DNA from: Saccharomonospora sp. NB11
Lineage (GTDB): Bacteria > Actinomycetota > Actinomycetes > Mycobacteriales > Pseudonocardiaceae
Reading direction: 5' to 3'
Length of the DNA stretch: 64,000 bases
NCBI RefSeq assembly: GCF_015910535.1
Contig: NZ_JACBJG010000014.1
Location: 62,001-126,000, forward strand
The position numbers were made by a program, and so were the translations under genes. Positions within the stretch are counted from its first letter, which is position 1, and each line of letters starts with the position of its first letter. The notes beneath the pieces are model-generated. The model did no database searches. It was not told the origin of the DNA and was given only the letters and a program-made list of their open reading frames with translations. Positions 20,132 to 29,837 of the stretch are shown in pieces.

Positions 20132-22169
20132 GGCGCTGCCACAGGAACTCGAACACGAGTGCCCACTTGAAGGCGAGCTGGGCGTTGTCGGCCGCGGCGC
20201 CGTGACCGCCCTCGATGTTCTCGTAGTAGGCGACGTCGTGCCCGGCGGCGTGCATCTTCGCCATCATCTTGCGAGCGTGTGCGGGATGCACGCGATCGTC
20301 GCGGGTGGACGTGACGAACAGCGTGGGCGGATAGGTCCGGTCACTGTGGACGTTGTGGTAGGGCGAGTACTGCTTCAGATACGCCCATTCCTCCGGCACG
20401 TCCGGGTCGCCGTACTCCGCCATCCAGGACGCTCCCGCGAGCAGCTCGTGGTAGCGCCTCATGTCGAGTAGCGGCACCTGGCTGACCACCGCGCCCACCA
20501 ACTCGGGGTAACGCGTGAGCATGACTCCGGTGAGCAGCCCGCCGTTGCTGCCGCCCTGCACGCCGAGGAGCTGCGGCGTCGTGATGCCGCGGGCCACGAG
20601 GTCCCTGGCCACGGCGGCGAAGTCCTCGTAGACCCGCAGGCGGTTGGTCTTCACGACCTGGTTGTGCCAGTCGGGGCCGTACTCACCGCCGCCTCGCAGG
20701 TTGGCGACCACGTACGTGCCGCCTCGGGCGAGCCAACCCCGACCGGTCACGCCGCTGTAGGACGGCGTCAGTGAGATCTCGAAGCCCCCGTAACCGGTGA
20801 GCAGCGTCGGCGACGGCTCGGTGCGCTCGCGCGGCCCGACGACGAAGTAGGGGATGCGGGTGCCGTCGTCGGAGGTCGCGAAGTGTTGCGTGACCTCCAA
20901 CGATTCCGCGTCGAAGAAGGCCGGGGTGGTCTTCAGCGTGTCGAGGGGCCCGCCGACCTCTCCCCGCAACAGGGAGGGCGGCTCGGTGTACCCGCTGGTT
21001 TCGAGGAAGAACTCGTCGCTGTCGTACGGATCGGTGGCCACCAAATCGATCGCACCGACCTCGGCCACACCGGTGAGCGGTTCGTCCCGCCAGCCGTCCG
21101 CGGTCGGCGTGAGCACGCGAAGCCGCGTCTTGACGTCGACGAGCGTGCTCAGCAGCAAATGGTGGCGGGTCCACGCGTAGTAGTCGAGCGAGGTGTGCGC
21201 GTCGGGTTCGAAGAGGACGGTGAAGTCCCGGTCGCCGTCGAGGAACCGCTGCAGTTCGATGCCGAGCAGCGCCCCGGCGGGGTGCTGGACGTTCTGGCCG
21301 GTCGAAGTGGACACGGTCCACGGGCTCCGCGTCCGCACGAGCAGCCACTCGCGGTGCAGGGTCGCGACGGCGTCGTCGGGGACGTCGATCCGGACGAGGC
21401 CCGAGTCGGTCCGCAGGTGCACCTCGGAACGGTAGAAGTCGATCGCCCTGCGGACGACGTCCCTCTCCCAGCCCTCCGTTGGGTCGTGGACCGCCCTCAC
21501 CGACACGTCGTCGGCCTCGCCTTCGAACACCAGGGTGGCGTCCTCGAGCGGGGTGCCCCGCTTCCACTCCTTGACCAGCCGCGGGTAGCCCGACGTCGTG
21601 AGCGAGTCTTCGCCGAAGTCGGTGCCGACGAAGATGCGGTCCTCGTCGATCCACGCCACGGAGCTCTTCGCCTCCGGCAGGACGAAGCCGTCCTCGACGA
21701 ACTCGCGGCGTTCGAGGTCGAACTCCCGCACCACGGTGGCGTCCGCGCCACCGCGCGACAGCTCGACCAGGCAGCGTCGGAAACCGGGACGCAGCACGGT
21801 CGCGCCCTGCCACACCCAGTTCTCGTTCTCGCGTTCGGCGAGCGCGTCGACGTCCAGCAGGACGTCCCACTCGGGGTCGGATGTGCGGTAGGAGTCGAGC
21901 GTGGTCCGTCGCCACAGGCCGCGCGGGTGCTCGGCGTCGCGCCAGAAGTTGTAGAGGTGCTCGCCTCGGCGCCGCACGTAGGGGATGCGGGTGTCCGCGT
22001 CGAGGACCTCGCGCAGTTCGTCCCGCACCGCCTCGAAGCGCTCGCCCGAGGCGTAACGGTCGACGGTCGCGGCGTTGTGCCCTCGCACCCAGTCGAGCAC
22101 GGACTCGCCGGTGACGTCTTCGAGCCAGCGGTACGGGTCGTGCTCCACGGTCGGATCAAGCTCGTCCAT
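20091..22169 (-). CDS. prolyl oligopeptidase family (S9A) serine peptidase
   Basis: This 692-residue enzyme would cleave short proline-containing peptides in the cytoplasm. It has the usual length, an N-terminal DPYRWLED motif, a central beta-propeller gating domain (about 70-400) and a C-terminal alpha/beta hydrolase. The nucleophile is S541 in GGSNGG. The acid is in STRDDRVHPAH and the histidine in GGHGAA. The ATG at 22169 is preferred because it begins just before the conserved MDELDPTVEHDPYRWLED; an in-frame extension of 76 residues is low in complexity and unlikely. No signal peptide is seen. Its last 41 bases overlap the oppositely oriented oxidoreductase gene. Confidence 0.9.
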   Translation of the reverse strand: MDELDPTVEHDPYRWLEDVTGESVLDWVRGHNAATVDRYASGERFEAVRDELREVLDADTRIPYVRRRGEHLYNFWRDAEHPRGLWRRTTLDSYRTSDPEWDVLLDVDALAERENENWVWQGATVLRPGFRRCLVELSRGGADATVVREFDLERREFVEDGFVLPEAKSSVAWIDEDRIFVGTDFGEDSLTTSGYPRLVKEWKRGTPLEDATLVFEGEADDVSVRAVHDPTEGWERDVVRRAIDFYRSEVHLRTDSGLVRIDVPDDAVATLHREWLLVRTRSPWTVSTSTGQNVQHPAGALLGIELQRFLDGDRDFTVLFEPDAHTSLDYYAWTRHHLLLSTLVDVKTRLRVLTPTADGWRDEPLTGVAEVGAIDLVATDPYDSDEFFLETSGYTEPPSLLRGEVGGPLDTLKTTPAFFDAESLEVTQHFATSDDGTRIPYFVVGPRERTEPSPTLLTGYGGFEISLTPSYSGVTGRGWLARGGTYVVANLRGGGEYGPDWHNQVVKTNRLRVYEDFAAVARDLVARGITTPQLLGVQGGSNGGLLTGVMLTRYPELVGAVVSQVPLLDMRRYHELLAGASWMAEYGDPDVPEEWAYLKQYSPYHNVHSDRTYPPTLFVTSTRDDRVHPAHARKMMAKMHAAGHDVAYYENIEGGHGAAADNAQLAFKWALVFEFLWQRLTRGSERPGSPGR

Positions 22170-22382
22170 GACCGCCAGTGTGCCAGCAGCAGGGGACGCC
22201 CCAGGACGGCGACAAGCCGCCGCCGGAGTCGTCACGAGTGGTGATGAACGCTCGTCGGAGTTCGCCGTGGCGGGGCTTGGAATCACTGTGACGGGTGACG
22301 ATGCCGTGTCGTCGACCACGACGAGTGTCCGCCGTTCGTCGGATCGTGCCCGTCCGCGCTTGACAGCCGGGGACGCCGCCGT

Positions 22383-22398
22383 AATGGTCGACACCATT
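22383..22398. promoter_or_regulatory. palindromic candidate operator between the two peptidase genes
   Basis: AATGGT and ACCATT form perfect 6-base arms around CGAC. The site lies 33 bases before the S15 peptidase GTG and 214 bases before the S9 peptidase ATG, in their shared divergent region. Confidence 0.35.
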
Positions 22399-22430
22399 CT
22401 TTGGTCGCCGCCGTCCGATCTGGGGGCTTC

Positions 22431-24194
22431 GTGAAAGTCGAACGTGTGTGGGGTCTCGTCGCCGCCGCTGCCGTGTCACTGCCACTCGTGGCGATACCCG
22501 CCTCGGCAGAAGGTGTGCAGCAGCCCGTGTTCACCGACGGGCAGGCTCAGCCGGTCTTCGACCCGGCCGACGTGGTCAGGGAGGACGTCTGGGTCGAGGC
22601 CGGAGTGGACTCCGACCACGACGGGGTCGGAGACGTGGTCCACGTCGAAGTGGTCCGTCCCCGCGCCACCGAGCAGGGCCTCCGCGTGCCCGTGGTGTAC
22701 CAGGCGAGTCCGTACTTCGCCGGTGGCAACGACGTCGCCAACCACGACGTCGACCGCGAACTGTACGTCCCCGGCAAGCCGGCGGCCGAGATCAGCTGGC
22801 GCTACCAGGACTACTTCCTGGCGCGCGGATTCGCCGTCGTGTACGCGGAATCGCTCGGCACCGGCCGCTCCACGGGATGTCCCACGACGGGTGGGGAGAA
22901 CGAGACCCGCGGAGCGACGTCGGTGATCGACTGGTTGAACGGGCGCGCACGGGCTCGTGACGCGGGCGGAGCCGAGGTCAACGCCGACTGGACCACCGGG
23001 CGCACGGCGATGATGGGCGTCTCGTACAACGGCACGCTGCCCAACGCCGTCGCCACGACCGGTGTGGAGGGGCTGGAGACGATCGTCCCGATCGCCGCGA
23101 TCTCCAACTGGTACGACTACTACCGCGAGAACGGCGCCGTCGTGGCACCCGGCGGGTACCAGGGCGAGGACGCCGACGTGCTCGCCGAGTACGTCTACAC
23201 CCGTGAGGACCAGGACATCTGCCGCCCCGTGATCGAGCAGCTCGCCCGGGAGCAGGACCGGCTCACCGGCGACTACAACGCCTTCTGGGACGAGCGCAAC
23301 TATCTCGACGACGTCCACAAGATCGAGGCGTCGGTGCTGGCGGTGCACGGACTCTCCGACTGGAACGTCACGGTCAGCCAGGTCGTCGAGTGGTGGAACG
23401 CGTTGGCCGAGCACGGCGTCGAGCGCAGCATCTGGCTGCACCAGTCCGGTCACGCCGACCCGTACTCGCTGCGACAGGAGGAGTGGCTGACCACGCTCAA
23501 CCGCTGGTTCAGTCACTACCTCTACGACGTCGACAACGGGGTGGAGACGGAGCCGAGGGCGACGATCCAGCGCGAGGACGGTTCGTGGACCCAGGAGGCC
23601 GACTGGCCCGCTCCGGGGACCGACGATGCGACGCTGTGGCTGAAGCCCGGGGGCGGTGAACGCGGTGAGCTCGGGGTCGGCCGCCGGAACGGGAAGCCCG
23701 TCACGGAGTGGCTCACCGACGACGCCACCAAGACGGTCGAGGAGCTGGTCGACGCGCCCGCGTCGGAGCACCGGCTGTCCTACACGACCGAGTCCGCACG
23801 CGAACCGGTGCGGTTGAGCGGAACTCCCACCGTGCGCCTGCGCACGACGTTCGGACAGCCCGCGGCCAACGTGACGGCCGTGCTGGTCGACCGGGCTCCG
23901 GACGGCAGTGCCCACGTGATCACCCGGGGCTGGGCCGATCCGCAGAACCGCGACGGGGTGTGGCGGACGAAGGCACTGCGGCCGGGAGTGCCGTACTGGT
24001 TGTCCTTCGACCTGCAACCACAGGACTACGTCCTGGCCGAGGGACACCGGCTGGAGTTCGTCCTGCTGTCCAGCGACCACGACTTCACGTTGCGCCCGTC
24101 GCCCGGCGCGAGGATCGGGCTGGAGGTCACCCGATCGACCGTGACACTGCCGGTCGTGGGCGGGGACGACACGTTGCGCACGGCGTTCGGCTGA
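22431..24194 (+). CDS. secreted Xaa-Pro dipeptidyl-peptidase (CocE/NonD, S15)
   Basis: This 587-residue enzyme has a Sec signal peptide (VKVERVWG, hydrophobic core, IPASAEG). The alpha/beta hydrolase fold has the nucleophile S198 in GVSYNGT, the acid in HGLSDWNV and the histidine in QSGHADPY. The C-terminal jelly-roll domain typical of CocE/NonD and X-Pro dipeptidyl-peptidases starts near residue 400. It would remove X-Pro dipeptides, or hydrolyse related esters, outside the cell. The GTG at 22431 gives a clean signal peptide and follows a G-rich stretch. The product is divergent from a cytoplasmic proline-specific peptidase, suggesting use of proline-rich peptides. A terminator follows. Confidence 0.9.
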   Translation: MKVERVWGLVAAAAVSLPLVAIPASAEGVQQPVFTDGQAQPVFDPADVVREDVWVEAGVDSDHDGVGDVVHVEVVRPRATEQGLRVPVVYQASPYFAGGNDVANHDVDRELYVPGKPAAEISWRYQDYFLARGFAVVYAESLGTGRSTGCPTTGGENETRGATSVIDWLNGRARARDAGGAEVNADWTTGRTAMMGVSYNGTLPNAVATTGVEGLETIVPIAAISNWYDYYRENGAVVAPGGYQGEDADVLAEYVYTREDQDICRPVIEQLAREQDRLTGDYNAFWDERNYLDDVHKIEASVLAVHGLSDWNVTVSQVVEWWNALAEHGVERSIWLHQSGHADPYSLRQEEWLTTLNRWFSHYLYDVDNGVETEPRATIQREDGSWTQEADWPAPGTDDATLWLKPGGGERGELGVGRRNGKPVTEWLTDDATKTVEELVDAPASEHRLSYTTESAREPVRLSGTPTVRLRTTFGQPAANVTAVLVDRAPDGSAHVITRGWADPQNRDGVWRTKALRPGVPYWLSFDLQPQDYVLAEGHRLEFVLLSSDHDFTLRPSPGARIGLEVTRSTVTLPVVGGDDTLRTAFG

Positions 24195-24229
24195 GGCGGA
24201 CGGCACTAGCACGCCACACCGACATTTCC

Positions 24230-24261
24230 ACGACCCCGGGTCCGTACGGGCCCGGGGTCGT
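24230..24261 (+). terminator. terminator after the S15 peptidase gene
   Basis: An 11-bp perfect stem (24230-24240 with 24251-24261) extends inward by three more pairs including one wobble, around a GTAC loop. It lies 35 bases after the stop. Confidence 0.7.
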
Positions 24262-24335
24262 CCACATCGGCCCGAGTTGTCCACAGAAGCCGTCGACCGT
24301 CCCCTCTCGCCGTCTCCGGCCGTCATCGTGGACGC

Positions 24336-25472
24336 ATGACTCCTTCTTCCACGACCGACTCCCAGACCGCAGACCGCGCCCCCATCGACCTCCGTGACCC
24401 GGGGGAGTTGCTGGCAGCCACACCGCACCTCTTGGGCTTCGACCCCGCCGAATCGCTGGTACTGGTCGGGCATCGCGGTCGGACGGGAGTGCGGATCGGC
24501 AACATCGTGCGGGCCGATCTGCCCTCGCCCGGAGACGAGACCGCGTTGGCCCGGCACCTTCTCGGTCCGTTGACGCACGACTCGGTCGCGGTGACCGTGA
24601 TCGTCGTCGGTGGTACTCGAACCGAAGGAACCCCGGGACCGCCCGCTCGTGCTGTCGTCGCCGCGGTCAGCGCAGTGTTCGGACAGGCGGGGCTTCCCGT
24701 GCTGCACGCGCTGTGGGTACCGAGGATTCGGGCGGGGGCTCCGTGGCGTTGTTACGAGCAGTCGTGCTGTGCGGGCCACCTGCCCGACCCTCGGAGCACG
24801 GTGATGGCTGCCGTGAGCGCCCACGCCGGGCTGGTCACCCACCGCAGCAGGGCGGAGATGGAACGGCAGCTCCATCCCGTGGCGCCCGAGGTGTTGGAGC
24901 GACGGGCGGCGATGCTGCGTCGACGGTCGTCCGGAGGAGGTCGCGACGACGTGGCCGCGCTGCGACGGGGGCGGTCCGCGGTCCGTACCGTGTTGGCCCG
25001 GGCGTGGAAGGGGACTCTGCACCTGTCCGACACGGAGGTTGTCGAGCTGGCCGTGGCGCTGTCCCAGCCGAAGATCCGCGACGCGTGTCTGGCCACCGCT
25101 CTTCCCGTCGACAGCCCGGGCGCGGCGACGGCCGAGCGGCTGTGGCTCTTGCTGACGAAACACACCCCGACGCCGCAACGCGCCGAACCCGCCACCTTGT
25201 TGGCGTACTCCGCCTACGTGCGTGGGGAAGGGGCGCTCGCGGGCATGGCCCTCGACGCCGCGCGGGACGCCGACCCGGACCACCTGCTGTCAGGCTTGTT
25301 GCGGCAGGCACTCGATCATGGCCTGCCTCCGGAGAAGCTCGCCGGCCTCGCCACGTCGTGCGACGAGGAGTCGATCTGGACGGCGCCGAAGGAGAAGGGG
25401 CCGTCCAGTCGGTGCTCGCCGCACGAGGTGGCCAGACCTCCTACTGCCGGCTCTCCTGCCGACGACGGGTGA
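24336..25472 (+). CDS. DUF4192 domain protein
   Basis: This 378-residue actinobacterial protein has unknown function. The conserved start of the domain reads [30 protein letters not shown]. The rest is a mixed alpha/beta domain followed by a helical C-terminal half. A cysteine pair lies in the middle ([10 protein letters not shown]). There is no signal peptide or membrane span. The ATG at 24336 follows a short gap after the terminator. Its last 32 bases overlap the convergent galE gene. The final 25 residues (rich in Pro, Ser and Arg) look unconserved, as expected where the frame has run into its neighbour. Confidence 0.8.
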   Translation: MTPSSTTDSQTADRAPIDLRDPGELLAATPHLLGFDPAESLVLVGHRGRTGVRIGNIVRADLPSPGDETALARHLLGPLTHDSVAVTVIVVGGTRTEGTPGPPARAVVAAVSAVFGQAGLPVLHALWVPRIRAGAPWRCYEQSCCAGHLPDPRSTVMAAVSAHAGLVTHRSRAEMERQLHPVAPEVLERRAAMLRRRSSGGGRDDVAALRRGRSAVRTVLARAWKGTLHLSDTEVVELAVALSQPKIRDACLATALPVDSPGAATAERLWLLLTKHTPTPQRAEPATLLAYSAYVRGEGALAGMALDAARDADPDHLLSGLLRQALDHGLPPEKLAGLATSCDEESIWTAPKEKGPSSRCSPHEVARPPTAGSPADDG

Positions 25473-26442
25473 ACTCCCACGCGTCGGCGACGATGCCGCC
25501 GAGATCGGTGTGCTGCGGCTTCCAGCCGAGCTCGGACTGCGCCTTGTCGCTGGCGGCCACGAGGATGGCGGGGTCACCGGCGCGGCGCTGCGTCACCGCG
25601 GCGGGAATGTCGTGGCCGGTGACTTCGCGGCAGGCGTCGATCACCTGACGCACCGAAAAGCCGGTTCCGTTGCCCAGGTTGAAGATGTCGTGCCTGCCGG
25701 GGGTTGCGTGCGCGAGCGCCAGCAGGTGGGCGTCGGCGAGGTCGACCACGTGGATGTAGTCGCGGATGGCCGTGCCGTCCTCGGTCGGGTAGTCGTCGCC
25801 GTAGATCTGCACCTGGGCACGGTTCCCGGTGGCCACCTGAAGGATGAGCGGGATGAGGTGGGTCTCGGTGGTGTGCCGCTCACCGTACGCGCCGTAGGCG
25901 CCCGCCACGTTGAAGTACCGCAGGCTCGCCGCCGCGAGTCCGTGGGCGCGCGCGTAGCTCGTGATGGCGTGGTCGATGGCGAGCTTGGTGGCGCCGTACG
26001 TGTTGGTGGGGTCGGTCGGCGCGGTCTCCGGGATCGGCGTCACCTCGGGCTCGCCGTAGGTTGCCGCGGTCGAGGAGAACACCAGCCGGGGCACCCCGTG
26101 CGTCCGCATCGCGTCGAGCAGCCGGAGGGAGGTGAGGACGTTGCCCCGCCAGTAGGTGCCGGGGTCCTGCATGGACTCGCCGACGAGGCTCTTGGCGGCG
26201 AAGTGCAGCACGCCGTCGAAGCCCTCGGCGAGGAGGGTCCCGGCGACCTCGGCGGCGTCACCCTGGACGAAGCGGGCTCCGTCCGGAACGGCATCCGCAT
26301 GGCCCGTCGAGAGGTCGTCGACGACGGTGACCTCGTGGCCCGCCTCGAGTAGCCGAGCCGTGCACACGCTACCGATATAGCCTGCGCCGCCCGTGACAAC
26401 GAGTTTCATGGGCGTGCTCGACGTCGGGGTGTCGGTGGGCAT
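25441..26442 (-). CDS. galE: UDP-glucose 4-epimerase
   Basis: This 333-residue extended short-chain dehydrogenase interconverts UDP-glucose and UDP-galactose, feeding galactan and exopolysaccharide synthesis. NAD is bound by [18 protein letters not shown] and [12 protein letters not shown] are family hallmarks. The catalytic triad is the serine in FSSTAATYG plus Y and K in [24 protein letters not shown] and [11 protein letters not shown] complete the signature. The ATG at 26442 has AAGG about 9 bases upstream; an ATG eleven codons later (MKLVVTGG) matches homologue starts and is a fair alternative. It lies downstream of ideR on the same strand, like the dtxR-galE order of Corynebacterium. Confidence 0.93.
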   Translation of the reverse strand: MPTDTPTSSTPMKLVVTGGAGYIGSVCTARLLEAGHEVTVVDDLSTGHADAVPDGARFVQGDAAEVAGTLLAEGFDGVLHFAAKSLVGESMQDPGTYWRGNVLTSLRLLDAMRTHGVPRLVFSSTAATYGEPEVTPIPETAPTDPTNTYGATKLAIDHAITSYARAHGLAAASLRYFNVAGAYGAYGERHTTETHLIPLILQVATGNRAQVQIYGDDYPTEDGTAIRDYIHVVDLADAHLLALAHATPGRHDIFNLGNGTGFSVRQVIDACREVTGHDIPAAVTQRRAGDPAILVAASDKAQSELGWKPQHTDLGGIVADAWEFTRRRQESRQ

Positions 26443-26827
26443 TCGTGCGGGCCCTTTCTCGAATGGGAGTACGTGTCAAACCGGTACGAGGCGACAGTGT
26501 GCACCCCTCGCGGGGTGGCCAGGAGAGGGGGGTCGGCGGCGCGGACGGAGCGCCGGAACGACGCAGGTATCGGACACGAGCGGGGCGTGAGAGCTGACGC
26601 GGCGACCGCGGGAAGGAGGTGATCCGTCGGTGCGAAGGCGGGACGTCGACGGTGGAGCGTGGGACGCCGACGTGGTCGTCGTGAGACGTGTCGTCGTCGG
26701 GCGGAGTGGTGCGAACGGGACGGGCGGTGACGACGCCGCGACGAGGTGGCGCGGCGTCGTTCGCCTCGGTCGAGGCGAGGCCGGTCGTCGCCGTGATCGG
26801 CGGTACGGCCGTCGCCGACCGACGGGG
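26443..26827 (-). other. 385-base gap between ideR and galE
   Basis: No supportable gene is seen. The gap holds a TTGACA on the galE strand (26479-26474) without a matching -10, GT/CG-rich simple sequence, and an 8-bp hairpin just after the ideR stop. The open frame crossing it on the plus strand lacks family features and runs antisense into ideR. Confidence 0.5.
26761..26778 (-). terminator. possible ideR terminator hairpin
   Basis: TCGCCTCG and CGAGGCGA form an 8-bp inverted repeat around GT, 50-67 bases after the ideR stop. It lacks a T run. Confidence 0.35.
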
Positions 26828-27526
26828 TCAGCGTGCCTGCGCGAGTACCGCGTGCAGCGCGGAGGTAGGAATGCGCGCGGCCGAAGTGCCGTCGGTGACC
26901 TCGACGGTGGAATCACCGGCCGTGAGACCGCTGATGGTGACGGTCCGCCCCGGCACCACACCGACGGCCCGCAGTTGGCCCATCAGGTTCTCGTCGAGCT
27001 GCACGTGCTCGGCGATGCGACGGATCTCGACCTTGCCGCCACCCGTCTTGGCCACTTCGTCCAGTCGGACGAGACCGGCCTCAGCGGGGGGAGCGGGTTC
27101 GCTGTCGGCGTCGAGCTTGTCGAGACCCGGGATCGGGTTGCCGTACGGAGAGGTGGTGGGGTTGTTGAGCAACGTGATGAGCTTGCGTTCCACCGCCTCG
27201 CTCATGACGTGTTCCCACCGACACGCCTCGTTGTGCACGTGCTCCCATTCGAGCCCGATGACGTCGACGAGCAGCCGTTCGGCGAGCCGATGCTTCCGCA
27301 TGACCGCGACCGCGAGCTCACGCCCGTGATCGGTGAGTTGGAGGTGTCGGTCGTCGGCGACGACGACGAGGCCGTCCCGCTCCATGCGCGCCACGGTCTG
27401 GCTCACGGTGGGCCCACTCTGGTGCAGCCGCTCCGCGATGCGGGCGCGCAGCGGCACCACGCCCTCCTCTTCGAGCTCGTAGATAGTGCGCAAGTACATC
27501 TCGGTGGTATCGATGAGATCGTTCAC
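26828..27526 (-). CDS. ideR: iron-dependent repressor IdeR (DtxR family)
   Basis: This 232-residue regulator represses siderophore and iron-uptake genes and activates iron storage when loaded with Fe(II). Counting from the GTG at 27526, every metal ligand of the mycobacterial protein falls at the same number: M10, C102, E105 and H106 for one site, and H79, E83 and H98 for the other. The winged helix spans about 1-73, the dimerisation domain about 74-140, and the SH3-like third domain starts near residue 150. AAAGGGGAC precedes the start; a longer in-frame leader of 32 residues is not conserved-looking. No obvious iron box was found in this window, so its targets lie elsewhere. Confidence 0.95.
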   Translation of the reverse strand: MNDLIDTTEMYLRTIYELEEEGVVPLRARIAERLHQSGPTVSQTVARMERDGLVVVADDRHLQLTDHGRELAVAVMRKHRLAERLLVDVIGLEWEHVHNEACRWEHVMSEAVERKLITLLNNPTTSPYGNPIPGLDKLDADSEPAPPAEAGLVRLDEVAKTGGGKVEIRRIAEHVQLDENLMGQLRAVGVVPGRTVTISGLTAGDSTVEVTDGTSAARIPTSALHAVLAQAR

Positions 27527-27620
27527 GCCTGTCCCCTTTGTTCGCCCCTGACCATGGTAGTGGCTGGTCTCGACGCTGAGGTCACGCGCCGTCGAGACCC
27601 GTTGCGGGCAGGATGGGGGC

Positions 27621-28472
27621 ATGCGACCCGTGATCTCGACCTCCGAACTGGCGCAGCGGTTGGCGACCGACGCACAACCGATCGTGCTCGACGTGCGATG
27701 GCGGCTGACCGGTCCACCCGGACGCGAGTCCTACGACGAAGGCCACATCCCCGGGGCGGTGTTCCTCGACGTGGACGGCGATCTCGCGGACGCGCCCGGG
27801 CCGCGTGGCAGGCACCCGCTCCCCGACCCCGAGAGTCTGCAGCGAACCCTCCGCGCCGCCGGGGTGAGCGAGAACCGTGCGGTGGTGGCGTACGACGACG
27901 CCGACGGATCGGTCGCGGCGCGCGCCTGGTGGTTGCTGCGTTGGGCCGGGCATCGCGAGGCGGCGGTGCTCGGCGGTGGGTTCGCCGCGTGGCAGTCGGA
28001 GGGACGGCCGGTCAGCCGCGACACGCCCAGCCCCGAGCCGGGGAACATCGTGGTGCGGCCCGGGTCGGTTGCCGTGCTCGACGCGACACAGGCGGCGGAG
28101 CGGGCTCGGCAGGGCCTGTTGCTCGACGCGCGGGCTCCGCAGCGCTACACGGGCGAGACCGAACCGGTCGATCCGCGGGCGGGGCACGTGCCCGGTGCGG
28201 TCAACGCCCCGTTCGCCGCCCATGTCGGCGACGACGGACGGTGGCGCTCGCCCGAGGAGTTGGCTCGGCACTACGAAGGAATCGGTGTCCGGCCCGGTGT
28301 GCCGGTGGGTGCGTACTGCGGGTCCGGGGTGACCGCATGCTCGGTGGTCCTGGCACTCGAATGGGCCGGTTTGTCCGACCCCGATCGACCCGCCGCCCTG
28401 TACGCGGGCTCGTGGTCGAACTGGGCTGCCGACCCGACGCGGCCCGCGGCGACCGGTCCCGAGCCGGGCTGA
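27621..28472 (+). CDS. sseA: thiosulfate/3-mercaptopyruvate sulfurtransferase (tandem rhodanese)
   Basis: This 283-residue protein has two rhodanese domains. The first (about 5-130) is inactive-type and contains VLDVRWRL and [12 protein letters not shown]. The second (about 155-275) carries the catalytic C233 in the loop CGSGVTA, the sequence associated with mercaptopyruvate-type enzymes. It would transfer sulfane sulfur to thiols or cyanide in the cytoplasm. The ATG lies 94 bases from the divergent ideR start, with CAGGAT 6 bases before it as a possible leaderless -10. The gene symbol follows actinobacterial usage and is a family-level assignment. Confidence 0.88.
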   Translation: MRPVISTSELAQRLATDAQPIVLDVRWRLTGPPGRESYDEGHIPGAVFLDVDGDLADAPGPRGRHPLPDPESLQRTLRAAGVSENRAVVAYDDADGSVAARAWWLLRWAGHREAAVLGGGFAAWQSEGRPVSRDTPSPEPGNIVVRPGSVAVLDATQAAERARQGLLLDARAPQRYTGETEPVDPRAGHVPGAVNAPFAAHVGDDGRWRSPEELARHYEGIGVRPGVPVGAYCGSGVTACSVVLALEWAGLSDPDRPAALYAGSWSNWAADPTRPAATGPEPG

Positions 28473-28634
28473 TCCTTCCTCCCGCTTCCCTGCTCGCCGG
28501 TAGCGGAGAGACCGGGCGGGGACGACCGGCCGAGCAGGAACGTGGCCGCGCGGGAGCGGAGCGCCTGATGCGGGGCGGTCCTGGAGAGCGGGGTCATGAA
28601 CCTCGACGATCTCCCGCTCGGGCGTTCGAGCCCC

Positions 28635-28640
28635 TAAGCT
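28635..28640 (+). promoter_or_regulatory. -10 box of a leaderless acuC promoter
   Basis: TAAGCT is followed by 6 bases and the ATG at 28647. There is no ribosome site. The 174-base gap to the preceding stop holds nothing else recognisable. Confidence 0.55.
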
Positions 28641-28646
28641 CGGGCC

Positions 28647-29828
28647 ATGTCGCGCTCGGCCGTCGTCTGGGACCCCGCACTGCTCGCCTACAAGCTGGGC
28701 GACGACCATCCGTTCAACCCGGTCCGGCTCGATCTCACGATCCGGCTCGCCACGGCACTCGGCGTCTTGGAGGACGTGCCGTTCGTCGTGCCGGAGCCTG
28801 CGGAGACCGAGGAGCTCTACCGCGCTCACGTGGCCGAGTACGTGGAGGCGGTCAAGCAGGCGCCCATGGCGGGATGGGACGTGGGACACGGGTTGGGCAC
28901 ACCGGACAACCCGGTGTTCACGGACATGCACGAGGCGTCCTCGTTGGTGGTGGGCTCCACGCTGGTGGGGGCCCGTTGTCTCGCCGAAGGACAGGCGATG
29001 CGGGCGGTGAACATCGCGGGCGGACTGCATCACGCCATGCCCGACAGGGCGTCGGGTTTCTGTGTCTACAACGACTGCGCGGTGGCGATCTCGTGGCTGC
29101 TCGACCACGGCTTCGACCGCATCGCCTACGTCGACACCGACGTGCACCACGGCGACGGCGTGCAGACCGCGTTCTACGGCGATCCGCGAGTGTTGACCGT
29201 GTCGTTGCACCAGCACCCCTTCACGTTGTTCCCCGGCACCGGGTATTCCGCCGAGACCGGCGTGGAGGACGGCGAGGGGTACGCCGTCAACATCCCGTTG
29301 CCGCCCGCGACGAAGGACGCCGGGTGGCTGCGTGCCTTTCACGCGGTCGTTCCGTCGCTGCTGGAGGCGTTCCGGCCGCAGATCCTAGTGACGCAGTGCG
29401 GCGTGGACTCCCACGAGGAGGACCCACTGGCGGATCTGTCCCTCTCCGTGGACGGCCACCGCACCATCTACCGCACCCTTCGAGAACTGGCGGACCGGTT
29501 CGCGGAGGGCCGATGGCTCGCCGTGGGTGGCGGCGGTTACCAGTTGATCCGGGTCGTGCCCCGGTCGTGGACACACCTGCTGGCGACGGTGTTGGATCGC
29601 GACGTGGCCCCGACGACTCCGTTGCCCCGCGGCTGGACGGAGCAGGTCCTCGCCCTGGCCCCGAAGGCGGAGGTCCCGGCCAGGATGACCGACGAGGCCG
29701 ACGGCGAGGAGCCGACGTTCGCGTGGTGGGGCGACGGTCTCGACGACGCCGTCGACGTCGCGATCAGGGATACCCGCCGCGCCGTGTTCCCCCTGCACGG
29801 ACTCGACCCCGACGACCCGAGGGACTGA
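28647..29828 (+). CDS. acuC: AcuC-type protein deacetylase (histone deacetylase family)
   Basis: This 393-residue zinc hydrolase has the class I histone-deacetylase fold. In Bacillus, AcuC removes acetyl groups from acetyl-CoA synthetase lysine. The zinc and charge-relay residues are visible in LHHAMPDRASGFCVYNDCA, DTDVHHGDGVQ (about residues 162-172) and the C-terminal GGGGYQLIRV. The N-terminal HPFNPVRLDLTI is typical of AcuC. The next gene, 9 bases away, encodes a GNAT-type protein acetyltransferase, so the pair would write and erase the same acetyl mark. The target, probably an acetyl-CoA synthetase, is not in the window. Confidence 0.88.
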   Translation: MSRSAVVWDPALLAYKLGDDHPFNPVRLDLTIRLATALGVLEDVPFVVPEPAETEELYRAHVAEYVEAVKQAPMAGWDVGHGLGTPDNPVFTDMHEASSLVVGSTLVGARCLAEGQAMRAVNIAGGLHHAMPDRASGFCVYNDCAVAISWLLDHGFDRIAYVDTDVHHGDGVQTAFYGDPRVLTVSLHQHPFTLFPGTGYSAETGVEDGEGYAVNIPLPPATKDAGWLRAFHAVVPSLLEAFRPQILVTQCGVDSHEEDPLADLSLSVDGHRTIYRTLRELADRFAEGRWLAVGGGGYQLIRVVPRSWTHLLATVLDRDVAPTTPLPRGWTEQVLALAPKAEVPARMTDEADGEEPTFAWWGDGLDDAVDVAIRDTRRAVFPLHGLDPDDPRD

Positions 29829-29837
29829 GGTGAATCG

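Noticed and set aside
22476-25283. Open frame of about 935 codons antisense to the S15 peptidase and DUF4192 genes
   Set aside because: No domain, shadow composition, and it covers a terminator.
26443-28646. Iron box (IdeR operator) near ideR
   Set aside because: No stretch close to the 19-base TTAGGTTAGGCTAACCTAA palindrome was found; TAACCT hexamers elsewhere are isolated -10 boxes before start codons.
26630-29833. Open frame of about 1070 codons on the plus strand across the ideR-galE gap, ideR, the rhodanese and acuC
   Set aside because: It overlaps three well-supported genes in other frames and is almost entirely Arg/Gly-rich.
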